Notes under the pieces: model-generated
Told to the model about the DNA's origin: nothing
The model's database searches: none
Seen by the model: the letters and a program-made list of their open reading frames with translations, nothing else
Made by a program: the position numbers and the translations under genes
DNA from: Desulfatibacillum alkenivorans DSM 16219
GTDB taxonomy: Bacteria > Desulfobacterota > Desulfobacteria > Desulfobacterales > Desulfatibacillaceae
Reading direction: 5' to 3'
DNA length: 64,000 nt
NCBI RefSeq assembly: GCF_900142135.1
Contig: NZ_FQZU01000005.1
Span: 62,001 to 126,000 of the forward strand
In this document: piece after piece, positions 28,901-38,823 of the stretch
Numbering within the stretch: the stretch's first letter is position 1
How the letters are laid out: every line of letters starts with the position of its first letter

Positions 28901-31819
28901 GTCCAATCCTAATGTCCAAGTGATGACCACCGATGAATCAGTGGTGCAGATGCCGGGAGCAGGATCGCTTTCATCCAGAATGGGATTGGTGGGATTGGTC
29001 TGGTCCATCTCATAGGCGCCCATGTCCCAATTGGAGTTTTGGGGGCGGCTCAGGTTGCGGGCGTCTATGGCGACCGTATTTGTAATGGCAATGGCGTCAA
29101 TGGCCGTGGCGCCGGAGGACAGGCGGAAGTCGCCGCTTCCCCGGTTCCAAAAGGGTTGTACGTCGGAAATATTGGCGCCCATGTCCGTGACTTGGTGCAA
29201 TTGGCCGCTTCCGTTGTCGGAAAGGACGTTGTAAGCCGCATAAGCGGCGCACGAGTTGCACGCGACCACGTTTATGCCGTACCCGTCAAAGCCCTGGATG
29301 ATGTTGAAATTAAATTCCACAACGTCGCTGTACAAGCTCGCAGCCCGAATGCCGTCGCCAGATCCGCCGTACAGCGTGTTGTGATAGATTGCAGGGGCGA
29401 AGGCGGCCAATCCGCTCCCCGTAAGCGAGATTCCATTCTCCAGGGCGTAGGTCCCGCTGTTTAACTCCGCAATGATATTGTTCGTGATTTGAGGGCTGGC
29501 GACTCCGCCCTGCGCCTGATCCACCGAGATGCCCGTGGTGCAGTCGAAAATCCGGTTGCCGTCCACCTCGGGGCTGCAGTCCTGAACGGCAATTCCCACC
29601 GTGCTCGCGGTTTCCACCGTGGAGGAAATTACGTTTTGAACGATGGAGTCGTTGTACGAGCCGTTGCCGTCGAAGATTCCGGTAAGCTGCTGATATAAGG
29701 AATCGCCGGTATAGTAGATTTTGTTCTGTGCAATTGTGTATTCCCCGTACATGGCGCTTCCGATGTAAACGCCGTATCCGGGGGCCACGGCCAAGCCGCC
29801 GTTGTCGTAAATGCGGTTTTGGTTAATGTCCACCAATCCCGAATTATGCAAGTACACGCCGTAAAGGCTGTTGTTGTAGATGTCGCAGTTATAGACCCAG
29901 TGGTCCTGTCCGCCGGAAAATTCAATGCCGTAATTATTATTTTTTATTGCACAGGCAGCCACGCCGCCGTAATAGGCGTTTTCAAATTTAAGGCCTGCGC
30001 CGGAGAAGTTTTCTATCGTGAGATTTTTGACCGACACGTTCATCGCTTGAATCTGGAGGCCATTGGTCCAGTAGCCGGCCCCCACACCGGAAATAAGTGT
30101 GGAATCCGGGCCAGCGCCGATAATTGTCAGGTCGTCGAAGTACCCGCCGGAAACATAATGTCCATCATCGGGCTCGATTCCTCCGTTGCCGCTCACTGTG
30201 TAAGCGCCCGCCTCTAAATGCAACTCAACCGATCCCGAAATGCTGCTGTTTGTGTTTATTTCGGTAAGAGCCGTGTACAGGGTGTTCCATGGGTTCGCTT
30301 CGGACCCGTCGCCTCCCTCAGGTACATAAGGAGCTACATATAATTTGGTGGGGGGCGGAGCAACGTACTCGTAGGCGCCTACGTCAAATCCTGCGTCCAC
30401 GGGCCGGGCGGTCCCTTCAATATCTTCAGTCACCGGATCGCCGCTTCCCGCCGGGATGAAATCAATGCAGGGCGAACCGCTTGACAGGCTGAAATCTTCT
30501 CCCGCGTAGTTCTTAAAAGAAGGATACCCATACATGTTATTGGTTTGTTCGATGAAGCCGTAAAAACTGTTGTAGACTTCGTATGTGATATTATAATCGG
30601 CGTATATGGTTCCTGACCCGGAGTTCAGGACAATTCCATAATAACTGGAGAAATAGGCCAAAATATTATATTGGACGTCGGCGGTTCCTGCGAAATTGGA
30701 AAATTCAACGCCGCTGCCGGAGCCCGTGGCGATGGTGTTATGGTAAATGACCGGGTTGAGGGTCCCCCCGTTTTCTCCGTTGAAGTAAATGCCGGAATAC
30801 ATGTCCGATGAAACTTCGGCGTAGATGAGGTTGTTGGTGATGGTGGGGGAGGCTTCCATGCCCGCTCCGCTGGTGCTGCAGGAGACGCCGTAGTAACAGC
30901 CCTTGATGATGTTCCTGTAAACGGCCGGGCTGGCGTCCACGATGGTTACGCCGTAAGTGTCTAACGAATAGGAATCCTGGATGATGTTATTATAAATTTG
31001 ATCCTGGGTGGTAGACCCCTGAATGTATATCTGATGTATCTGATAGCCGTCCCCTCCCGCGGGAATCCAGTTGTCGTGGATGGAATGGCCGCCGCCGCTG
31101 GCTCCGGTGATTTTTATGCCATAGGGGCTCATGCCGTTCCCGTTGTTATTGATGCCGCCGGATGAGGCGTTTCCGTAAATTTCGCAATTGGTGGATTCGT
31201 TCAGGATGACGCCCGCGGAGGTGTTGAAGGCCGCGACGCAGTCTCCGGTCACGGAGCCGTTGGTGGAGCCGGAAAACTCCACGCCCACGAGGTTGCCTGT
31301 GATTGTGCAGTTGACAACGCTTCCGTTATCGGCGCCGTTAAAAAAAACGCCCCGGCCGGAGGCATAACCCGCTATGCCCAAGGCTTCCACCGTGACATTA
31401 TCGCCCGTGACGATCATGGCGTCCAGCCACGCGGTTCCGGTATAGCCTTCAAACAGGGTGGTGGAAGGGTCGTCTCCCAATATGTGCAGGCTCGTGATGG
31501 CGCCGCCGTTGTCTTCAACCGTTAGGACCGTGTCAGGCTCATGCCCGTCATCGGTCGAGTACACTCCGGCAAGCAGGTTCAGGACGATATCGCCCGATCC
31601 GTTGGCGTTTAACCATGTGACCGCCGAATGCAGGCTGTTCCATGGCGTGGCCATGGCGCCGTCGCCGTCCACGGACGCGTTGGGATCGACGTAATAGGCG
31701 GTGGTGGTTGCCATGGCGCCGCCTGGCGCAATAATTGCCGCCAACATGAGGGTTAACAGCAGCAGCATAGCGTTACGAATATGGCCGAAATGACTGGATT
31801 TGCGGATGTATGTGCACAT
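19970..31819 (-). CDS. Giant exported beta-helix / Ig-like repeat protein with C-terminal sorting tail
   Basis: This single 3949-residue frame has a signal peptide (basic start, MLLLLTLMLAAIIAPGGAMA) and then two right-handed beta-helix modules (about 37-490 and 490-920; each opens YYVDPN or KLYVAP…NPWNTLYTAL and has many NNxI/YxN repeats). About 943-2440 hold 15 tandem Ig-like repeats of about 100 residues. Two further beta-helix modules start near 2543 and 2931 (each EGDSIQDALD or AGESIQDALD), followed by cadherin/He_PIG-like domains from about 3223. The C-terminus has a conserved-looking region (about 3630-3860), a GGGGGCFVDAARPAKPFGSG motif and one hydrophobic helix, which resembles a CFI-box-type sorting tail. 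It is probably surface-attached or secreted, an adhesin or carbohydrate-binding protein. AGGAG precedes the ATG. The reading frame is intact over 11.8 kb. Confidence 0.85.
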   Translation of the reverse strand: MCTYIRKSSHFGHIRNAMLLLLTLMLAAIIAPGGAMATTTAYYVDPNASVDGDGAMATPWNSLHSAVTWLNANGSGDIVLNLLAGVYSTDDGHEPDTVLTVEDNGGAITSLHILGDDPSTTLFEGYTGTAWLDAMIVTGDNVTVEALGIAGYASGRGVFFNGADNGSVVNCTITGNLVGVEFSGSTNGSVTGDCVAAFNTSAGVILNESTNCEIYGNASSGGINNNGNGMSPYGIKITGASGGGHSIHDNWIPAGGDGYQIHQIYIQGSTTQDQIYNNIIQDSYSLDTYGVTIVDASPAVYRNIIKGCYYGVSCSTSGAGMEASPTITNNLIYAEVSSDMYSGIYFNGENGGTLNPVIYHNTIATGSGSGVEFSNFAGTADVQYNILAYFSSYYGIVLNSGSGTIYADYNITYEVYNSFYGFIEQTNNMYGYPSFKNYAGEDFSLSSGSPCIDFIPAGSGDPVTEDIEGTARPVDAGFDVGAYEYVAPPPTKLYVAPYVPEGGDGSEANPWNTLYTALTEINTNSSISGSVELHLEAGAYTVSGNGGIEPDDGHYVSGGYFDDLTIIGAGPDSTLISGVGAGYWTNGLQIQAMNVSVKNLTIENFSGAGLKFENAYYGGVAACAIKNNNYGIEFSGGQDHWVYNCDIYNNSLYGVYLHNSGLVDINQNRIYDNGGLAVAPGYGVYIGSAMYGEYTIAQNKIYYTGDSLYQQLTGIFDGNGSYNDSIVQNVISSTVETASTVGIAVQDCSPEVDGNRIFDCTTGISVDQAQGGVASPQITNNIIAELNSGTYALENGISLTGSGLAAFAPAIYHNTLYGGSGDGIRAASLYSDVVEFNFNIIQGFDGYGINVVACNSCAAYAAYNVLSDNGSGQLHQVTDMGANISDVQPFWNRGSGDFRLSSGATAIDAIAITNTVAIDARNLSRPQNSNWDMGAYEMDQTNPTNPILDESDPAPGICTTDSSVVITWTLGLDNESGIAGYYWVLDSLPDTDPTTGSPFFTENPPNAITLSSGDNYLHIIAEDMDGNLAASALHYGSWNYDTTPPDNPTLLSTSVMTDTCVQDTSTSLSWYVNVDDCGMYGYFYYVDSDPTGSVTTSDTYSSEPPTSISLSKGANYLHIRAKDNSHMLADETLTIGPWYVDDELPVNPVLDNFTVITNTCVTDANVYFNWQSSGSDDCGTVEYVYVMDSTPDTDPELSGAATQSSALPSVYTLSTGVNYFHLVTKDDFNSASEILHFGPWLKDANRPSNPTLDSTTVNVGECTNATYTNLAWTPGADDCAIDGYYWIQDSSPGTDPTSGGSFGELPLALTLSGGDNYLHVQAMDEAGQLASGILHIGPWKVDGAEPANPVLDSTTIMTNTCTTSESTSLNWTAGSDDCALEGYYVLINNEPSTDPEIYGTLVGALPETLTISPGVDTYLHVIAKDEAGNSAGQPLHYGPWKGDGELPVNPVLDAASVSTGTCTVETMTYLTWTPGSDDCAVDGYYWIVDSSPSTDPTSEGTYGSLPSDISFTAGDNYLHVQAKDGAEQLASEILHIGPWKMDDAPPTNPEMASCCQPISTCLNSTYIDITWNAGTDDCGIDGYYWYVDQISDTDPTIDGNFGALPASFNLAVGDNYMHVIAMDSAGRLATEVLHLGPWQRDGAAPENPILANTSVITGSCVLDDGTYLSWNEGSDDCALAGYYYIVDSATGTDPSAEGDFGALPTEVAFSDGNNWLHVLAKDEAGKTASEILHIGPWRKDVSLPVNPELTATTVPTATCTLASTTNLTWTPGSDDCDLEGYWYIIDSNPVADPSLGGVFTDTLPAAIALPEGDSYLHVLAQDSLGQTPVDPLHIGPWTVDAALPTNPVLDSTSVATGTCMTSSSSALTWTPGSDDCALQGYYYKIDSSPDSDPYADGVLITELPANIGFSNGDNYYHIVAVDRLGQLAEETLHIGPWKKDAALPLNPELTSLDVVTGTCTLETGVNLLWNMGSDDCEIDGYYYVVDGIADTDPSLAGVLDGTPPSNISFMPGLNYLHVRAKDEAGQLAAGTLHIGPWRMDDAPPTLPTLYSNSVLTGVCTLGTSVTLGWTDGADDCDLNGYYWIHDGAPDTDPSISGNYGGLPTEMALESGDNYLHVRSKDSVGRLSDNIMHIGPWKRDLHLPENPELIGSDVVTGACTNAASTALTWTPGTDDCKLDGYYWLVSNSPLTAATNGDYGDLPASIDLSVGDNYLHVRARDESGQLAGSTVHFGPWRRDEAPPENPRFLSSSVTTNTCTANGIIAIGWAAGSDDCELAGYYWIVDAAPDTDPLTYGTMTETPPTSTPIVEGDNYLHLIAVDALGNTASEAMHIGPWVRDLTPPTNPVLGATSVLTDTCTSNAGTTLTWSYGSDNCGDVTYYWIVDDNESTNPLAGTPEVDSNPPGNILFDYNINYLHIVAMDEAGNPADTVLHHGPWTKCDSVTGPDVTSWALYPSHFKFRLQDPTEVDTSSIQVLLQTQGGVQTDVTSYLSIDDTYPDDVSVTYAPDNPFAASMVITATIYADDALANPTDPNPYVIVDTVRGPVTHEVYEGDSIQDALDGATSGDTVHVNAGEYTLTDGSITVGPEHSGIALLGDGPKNTIIDCQSWAFSINGVSGFTIKGFSIGTMYDATLLYLQGLSENVLIEGNVFGVTHSARTPLLWVGASGGGNRIANNIMTSDYNAGTGVYLTGFTTAPEIVNNTLSDLINGIECANSANPLIAFNIIAFNSEGIYADYNVTVHYNCVYGNGANYDSTITHATDINEDPLFVDAAGKDFHLQEISPCVDALESSAAATAGVEFPATDLDGALRPDGSRYDIGCYETWFYDENSPYIESWSYDANLPGGEFGFTIGDDFGVDSSSVILTMTSDQTTYPLVITNTLVVDDSDLTSVIFSYTPEAPWPANAVVTATAVFQDFAGNMGGESVTYTIRDNVVNHVYAGESIQDALDALTAGDALLVHGGTFTLTESLMVEERHSGIHISGEGPDSTILTFNGSNGWGVHLNGVKDFTLDGFDIQSGDLTQGLILLQYDAENVLIKKNRITSDSSSALDALSISATGMGNRVENNLLVDNQTASIGINVWAAANEVNVSPEIVNNTIVGFRTGVFSSDTSPKIAYNIIADGMWGVGRDGASSTLAIYHNNASGNSQANYSGPLSHEGDWNTDPLFVDAANGDYHLEETSPSVDSIDPSIANVTGVAFPTDDLDNASRPIGGYYDPGCYETQAALVFTSTPGGAVDENDIYTYQPAVSGPITSYAFADGSNQPAGMTISETTGEIYYNPLYDDEAGTYTVIIEAMAADGRTVTQQFTFTVTAVNDPPEAPASVESQPYGAMVNRLFSLEFYSYDEETAALQYSLGSGPDGMEIPVPTDGVVEWTPQSGDTGTAAFSVLASDGANSVSSGVLDVTVVPALELAPAQGSPAIMVTYSGAAAPVTTTVEIACRIEGGLPPYSVDVIEETIGEVSGLDAGAGTFTFMPLSSGRTQLTVTDSLGFTLTSGMFNVHYIEATLLVNGGQVNAGEGATLTVNEPDSDLNGLSFSIPVGSTSSVITPTISQVDAGQPYMEERSSPVVEIGPSGTTFAIPASLAFPNNSAVPTDELFVFTYDTELGRWVYVPGAVITGDTVTVPLAHLSLYTLAKPTEFTTQLTGGTEVEDYRLISFPAYAADMDSIMEILSDPDNLDEYDDSKWRLFGFDPLAQYTEDPEEYYLEGNVNGFDDKFPFGPCQAYWVISRYAKEVEARGLHVDSTEDYYTTLQPGWNLIGNPFTTSLYWTQVESSVDGETFYRQDSANADNPLKDRNLFYYEPQTRKADPDGYVETTVMQPYVGYWVKNDTGAPLTVKLPVSAFIYAVVGKGDADEEPGLLSKAARTISRMIDRVAWAVSDEDRPPSPPGSSGSNAGSGSNSIGVADGGGGGGCFVDAARPAKPFGSGAKTLAALLFGLAALELFGQAKKN
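24500..28990 (-). repeat. 15 tandem 300-bp coding repeats inside the giant gene
   Basis: A decayed CCAGGGGCCGATGTG-like string (coding HIGPW) recurs about every 299 bases from 24512 to 28700, fifteen times. Each protein unit reads NPxLDSTSV-TGTCT, TLTWTPGSDDC, GYYWIVDS, DTDP, GDNYLHVxAKDxAGQLA, LHIGPW. Repeats differ widely in sequence, so the array is old and not a recent slippage product. Repeat 1 lacks the second Cys, and repeat 7 has extra cysteines. Confidence 0.85.
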
Positions 31820-32262
31820 GGTTGAAGGCTCCTGGAAAGAGCTGCGTCTCCTTCCTAAGTAGAATTATGGAACGCCTGCCCGGCCCTAATTCTTCAAGAT
31901 ATTAAGAATCAAGAAAGAGGCAGGCTGATCGCCGATAATTACAATTGGCTTGCTAATGTTTTTCTAACAAACCGCGCCTCCTTTCCTTACAAAAAGGCAG
32001 GAGGAGTTATTTCGTCAAATAAATGGTTTAGGGTTTTACCTCGATGAAAAAATATAGCAAAAACGGTTAGGGGAAAACAAGACGTAATGGAAAAAAGGAC
32101 GCAAGACTCTTTATAATTGCAGAAAAATTGACTCTTGAGCGTAGAAATACGATACAGAATGGATGGCATTTGGTTGGCTCTGTGATCTATTTCACAGCCC
32201 TTTCCCCAAGGGGCGCCGCCTTTTGCCCGCTATTCCCGCACTGTTTCCATAAGGAGTTGATC
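31820..32262. other. Upstream region of the giant gene
   Basis: These 443 A/T-rich bases hold no supported gene. They contain the giant gene's ribosome site (AGGAG at about 31830-31834, minus strand) and an inverted repeat CCTCCT…AGGAGG (31977-32004) with a CCTT/AAGG inner pair, about 160 bases before the giant gene's start. On the plus strand TTGACT (32128-32133) and GATACA (32151-32156) are 17 bases apart and could serve the small ORF at 32263. A sigma-28-like GCCGATAA occurs at 31931-31938 but has no matching -35. Confidence 0.5.
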
Positions 32263-32367
32263 GTGAAAAATCGTCTGTTCGACCTATGGATTGATTCCTT
32301 CTTGGAGGAAAAAAAAGGCGGAGGGGGCCGCCTTGCAAAGACCGCCTGCTCTGCACAACCTGTTTAG
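32263..32367 (+). CDS. Candidate 34-residue small protein
   Basis: A GTG at 32263 follows AAGGAG at 32251-32255 with about 7 bases between. The frame runs 34 codons to TAG. The product begins MKNRLFDLWIDSFLEEKK, an amphipathic helix, then GGGGRLAKTAC and a short tail with one Cys. No family is recognised. The start signals are good, but a short open frame in A/T-rich DNA can arise by chance. The BLUF gene begins 198 bases downstream on the same strand. Confidence 0.35.
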   Translation: MKNRLFDLWIDSFLEEKKGGGGRLAKTACSAQPV

Positions 32368-32564
32368 AATTGGAGGGGATGCATTGAGTTTGAATGCGGG
32401 TCTATTCTAAAAACGGAAAGGAGAATCAATTTTATTGCATGAACAAACAACATGCGTTATGATCTTTCCATATATTTAAAAAAGTTCATTTCTACGGTCG
32501 TATATTGCTTGGGAAGGAATAGCCCCCGCATTCTTTGCGGGAGAGTCGTTGCCAGGAGGCGTCC

Positions 32565-32999
32565 ATGACAATGGTCCGTTTGATTTACACCAGCCAGTTG
32601 AGCGAAAATTGCGGGGTTCCTGAAGTGCGGAGTATTCTTAAAGCCGCTCGCGGCAACAATCCCAAGATCGGCGTAACAGGTCTTTTGTGCTATGATCCAA
32701 GCCATTTCATGCAATGGATCGAGGGCGAGCGCAACACCATTAGCCGTCTTTACCATTCCATTGCGGCGGATCCTCTCCACGCCAACGTGGTCTTGTTGGA
32801 TTACGGGGAGATTTTCCGGCGGGAATTCGCCAAGTGGTCCATGGCATACGTTAATCCCAGTGATGTGAGCCAAGACATCATCTTTCGTTATTGCTCCGGC
32901 AATGAGTTAAATCCCTATTCCATGTCCGCGGAAGCCGCCCGGAACTTCCTGATTGACATCGCCAATGTGAAGCGCTCCTCTCTTGATAGCGACATTTAG
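32565..32999 (+). CDS. Stand-alone BLUF-domain blue-light photosensor
   Basis: The 144-residue protein is almost wholly a BLUF domain (residues 3-95): VRLIYTSQLSEN, ILKAARGNNPKIGVTGLLCY, FMQWIEG, and AKWSMAYV. The residues that make the flavin photocycle are all present at the positions known from BlrB-type proteins: Tyr8, Asn32, Gln50, Trp91 and Met93. No output domain is attached; the C-terminal 45 residues would form the capping helices. It should bind FAD and signal through protein contact. The ATG at 32565 has AGGAGG seven bases upstream and is preferred over a start 30 bases earlier. No antirepressor or cyclic-di-GMP gene is adjacent. Confidence 0.9.
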   Translation: MTMVRLIYTSQLSENCGVPEVRSILKAARGNNPKIGVTGLLCYDPSHFMQWIEGERNTISRLYHSIAADPLHANVVLLDYGEIFRREFAKWSMAYVNPSDVSQDIIFRYCSGNELNPYSMSAEAARNFLIDIANVKRSSLDSDI

Positions 33000-33313
33000 A
33001 CCTTGGGGGTCCCGTTTAAAAAAGCGTTTTAGCGTCTTTCAAACTACATGCCCGGGCCCTGTTCAAGGCCGCCGCATGGTGCGCCGAGGAACGGGCTCTT
33101 CCTATTGGGCCAATAGCTTTCCTGAACAAAACCTGCACCGCCGTAATTGCCGGCAGAGGGTGATCCTTTGCGTCCTACACTATTTTTCATGGAATTTTAA
33201 GGCATTGCAACCACCGGCGCTATTGCCGGGAGTTGAAGCGGGGCTTGTCCTGCAAGGGCGGTTTTCTTTGCTTTTTTTCCAAAAAACGGCCCTTGTCTAA
33301 TGGATTTTTAACC
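33000..33313. other. 314-base region with a long hairpin, no supported gene
   Basis: No frame here has protein-like composition. An extended inverted repeat, CAAGGGC-g-GTTTT (33253-33265) with AAAAC-g-GCCCTTG (33283-33295), closes a pyrimidine-rich loop. It may end transcription of the BLUF gene or shape the leader of the next operon, but the T-run is in the loop rather than after the stem. Confidence 0.45.
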
Positions 33314-33379
33314 TTGACCTACAATATTCCCCCGGTCTACTATTTTTTCGTTTGACATAAAAATGGTTGCTGTTACTAA
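33314..33379 (+). promoter_or_regulatory. Two tandem candidate sigma-70 promoters
   Basis: TTGACC (33314-33319) and TACTAT (33338-33343) are 18 bases apart. TTGACA (33352-33357), a full -35 match, and TACTAA (33374-33379) are 16 bases apart. Both read towards the acyl-CoA synthetase gene, whose start is 70-106 bases downstream. The -10 boxes match in four and three positions only. Confidence 0.45.
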
Positions 33380-33449
33380 CTGATTGAATTGTCCCCTGAA
33401 GGCAGTTCCGGAGCGGACAATGCATTCTACATATGGCAGGAGGAAATAC

Positions 33450-37233
<3,784 letters not shown>

Positions 37234-37275
37234 TTTTATGGTCCTGGCTTAACCACTCCTTGAAAGGAGCTTGTT

Positions 37276-38376
37276 ATGAGCGACAGAATGCGGATAGCCA
37301 TCAACACGGGCGGCGGAGACGCTCCCGGCCTTAACGCGGTCATTGAGGCCGTGGTTTTGAGCGCCTATAATAAAAACTGGGAAGTCTACGGCATCAAGCA
37401 GGGCTATCATGGGCTGCTGGATACGGAAGACATTATTCGCCTGGACCCCAACAAGGTTCGGAACATTTCCAACCTGGGGGGCACGATCCTGGGCACCACC
37501 AATAAGGGCAACCCCTTTGAAATGCCGGTGGAAAACATTGCCGGGGAAGTGGAAAAACGGGATCTCTCCGACCGGGTGGTGCAGAATTTCCACCGCCTGG
37601 GCCTGGACTGCCTCATCGCCGTGGGCGGCGACGGCAGCCTGAAAATCGCCCATGACTTTCACAAAAAAGGCATTCCGGTCATTGGCGTGCCCAAGACCAT
37701 AGACAACGACCTCTCCGGCACGGTGGTCACCTTCGGTTTTGATACCGCCGTAAGCATCGCCACCGAAGCCATTGACCGGCTCCATTCCACGGCCAAATCC
37801 CACGACCGGGTGCTGGTGGTGGAGGTCATGGGCAGAAACGCCGGCTGGATCGCCCTGAACAGCGGCGTGTCCGGCGGCGCCAAGGTGATTTTGATCCCGG
37901 AAATTCCCTTTGACATGGATTTGGTTTGCGAAAAGATCATGGAAGGGGAGGTCATGGGGGAACGCTACGCCATCGTGGTGGTGGCGGAAGGCGCCGTCCC
38001 TCTGGGAGGCCGTATCGTTCACAAAGGCTCGGGAGAAGCCGGACGCCAGGAAGTGGTGCTGGGCGGCATCGGCGAGGTGGTGGCCCAGTCCATCGCCGCC
38101 AAAACCGGCAAGGACACTCGTTCCCTGGTTTTAGGCCATCTCCAGCGGGGAGGCTCGCCCACCACATTCGACCGCCTTTTGGCCCTGCGTTTCGGCGCCA
38201 TGGCCATCCGGTTGGTGGAAGAGGGAAAGTTCGGCCACATGGTGGCCCTGGCGCCTCCCAATGTGTCTTCCGTGCCTTTGGAAGATGCCATCGGCACCAG
38301 CAAGCAGGTTCCCATGGATTCCGACACTCTCCGCACAGCCAAGGATATCGGCATCAGCTTTGGCGCGCCCGAATAA
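37276..38376 (+). CDS. pfkA: 6-phosphofructokinase
   Basis: The 366-residue protein matches the PFK-A family: INTGGGDAPGLNAVI (nucleotide loop, residue 10 on), GGDGS (117-121), PKTIDND (139-145; catalytic Asp143), and EVMGRNAGWIAL. Gly120 is the residue linked to ATP use (Asp in pyrophosphate enzymes), while Lys140 before TIDND is the residue typical of pyrophosphate-linked or group-III members. The phosphoryl donor is thus not settled by sequence. It phosphorylates fructose-6-phosphate, the product of pgi just upstream. GAAAGGAG precedes the ATG. A strong hairpin follows the stop. Confidence 0.92.
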   Translation: MSDRMRIAINTGGGDAPGLNAVIEAVVLSAYNKNWEVYGIKQGYHGLLDTEDIIRLDPNKVRNISNLGGTILGTTNKGNPFEMPVENIAGEVEKRDLSDRVVQNFHRLGLDCLIAVGGDGSLKIAHDFHKKGIPVIGVPKTIDNDLSGTVVTFGFDTAVSIATEAIDRLHSTAKSHDRVLVVEVMGRNAGWIALNSGVSGGAKVILIPEIPFDMDLVCEKIMEGEVMGERYAIVVVAEGAVPLGGRIVHKGSGEAGRQEVVLGGIGEVVAQSIAAKTGKDTRSLVLGHLQRGGSPTTFDRLLALRFGAMAIRLVEEGKFGHMVALAPPNVSSVPLEDAIGTSKQVPMDSDTLRTAKDIGISFGAPE

Positions 38377-38385
38377 TGAGTTAAA

Positions 38386-38409
38386 CCGGGGGGATTTTTA
38401 TCCCCCCGG
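38386..38409 (+). terminator. Hairpin at the end of the acyl-CoA synthetase-pgi-pfkA unit
   Basis: CCGGGGGGAT-TTTT-ATCCCCCCGG is a perfect 10-bp stem with a four-T loop, ten bases after the pfkA stop. No T-run follows, so it may act with Rho or protect the 3' end. Confidence 0.55.
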
Positions 38410-38823
38410 CTCCTGCACCCGCACAGTATTGTCGTTTGTTCTCCATTGCAATCCCGCCTCTTGACAGTTTAATTTTTTGCTTTAAATTCTTGTCAAATAA
38501 AGATTAGTTCATGATATCAGGGTATTGATTAAAATATTGCATTCCTTTTTTTGTGTGTAGAGGAGGCAAAAATGGCAAATCGTAATCCCCCTAATTTTTC
38601 ACTTGTGCGCTTTGGAAGTAATAGGGGCCTCCCGTCCTATGGCTGAGTTTTTCCGCAGCAAAGGGGACCCAAGCCCTTAATTTTTTCCGGCAGCGCAAAA
38701 TTCAGAATACTTTTTTAGGAATAGTCGGGCGATCCCCGCAGATTGTCCGTAAAACCGCTTTGTCCAGGGCAGGGGATAATTGCGTCCATTGGGAGGCTTA
38801 AAGCGGATAGGAGTGAAGCAGTC
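38410..38823. other. A/T-rich region with a candidate promoter and a structured element
   Basis: TTGACA at 38461-38466 with AAATTC 17 bases on is a weak promoter candidate. A short coding frame at 38572 overlaps potential RNA stems: CCCCTA (38588-38593) with TAGGGG (38622-38627), inner ACTT (38601-38604) with AAGT (38616-38619), and a nested pair GTCC (38634-38637) with GGAC (38665-38668) enclosing GCTG (38642-38645) and CAGC (38656-38659). This could be a leader RNA. From 38670 to 38823 nothing more is seen except the ribosome site of the J-domain gene. Confidence 0.4.
38572..38646 (+). CDS. Candidate 24-residue peptide
   Basis: An ATG at 38572 follows AGGAGG (38561-38566) with a five-base spacer, the best ribosome site in this region. 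It opens a 24-codon frame ending TGA at 38644-38646. The peptide begins MANRNPPNFSLVRFG and ends in a Gly/Pro/Ser/Tyr-rich stretch; it is soluble and basic. No family is recognised. It lies inside the possible structured element, so it may be a leader peptide or a chance frame in a regulatory RNA. The J-domain gene begins 177 bases downstream. Confidence 0.4.
   Translation: MANRNPPNFSLVRFGSNRGLPSYG

Noticed and set aside
24500-28990. Regular 300-base periodicity as a CRISPR or mobile repeat array
   Set aside because: The period equals whole protein domains in one open frame, with high divergence among units and no spacers.
20380-30220. Many long plus-strand frames opposite the giant gene (for example 21380-22426 and 26918-27715)
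   Set aside because: They mirror the codon bias of the minus-strand gene, have Arg/His/Gly/Val-rich compositions, lack ribosome sites and show no domain.
31931-31938. GCCGATAA as a sigma-28 -10 box
   Set aside because: No TAAA-like -35 at the proper distance and no flagellar gene downstream; probably chance.
33000-33300. 105-codon plus-strand frame starting at 32983
   Set aside because: It overlaps the BLUF gene end, has no ribosome site and an Arg/Phe/Leu-mixed composition without domain features.
38572-38668. Cyclic-di-GMP (GEMM) or another known riboswitch
   Set aside because: The conserved core strings of the classes that I can recall are missing; only generic stems are seen.
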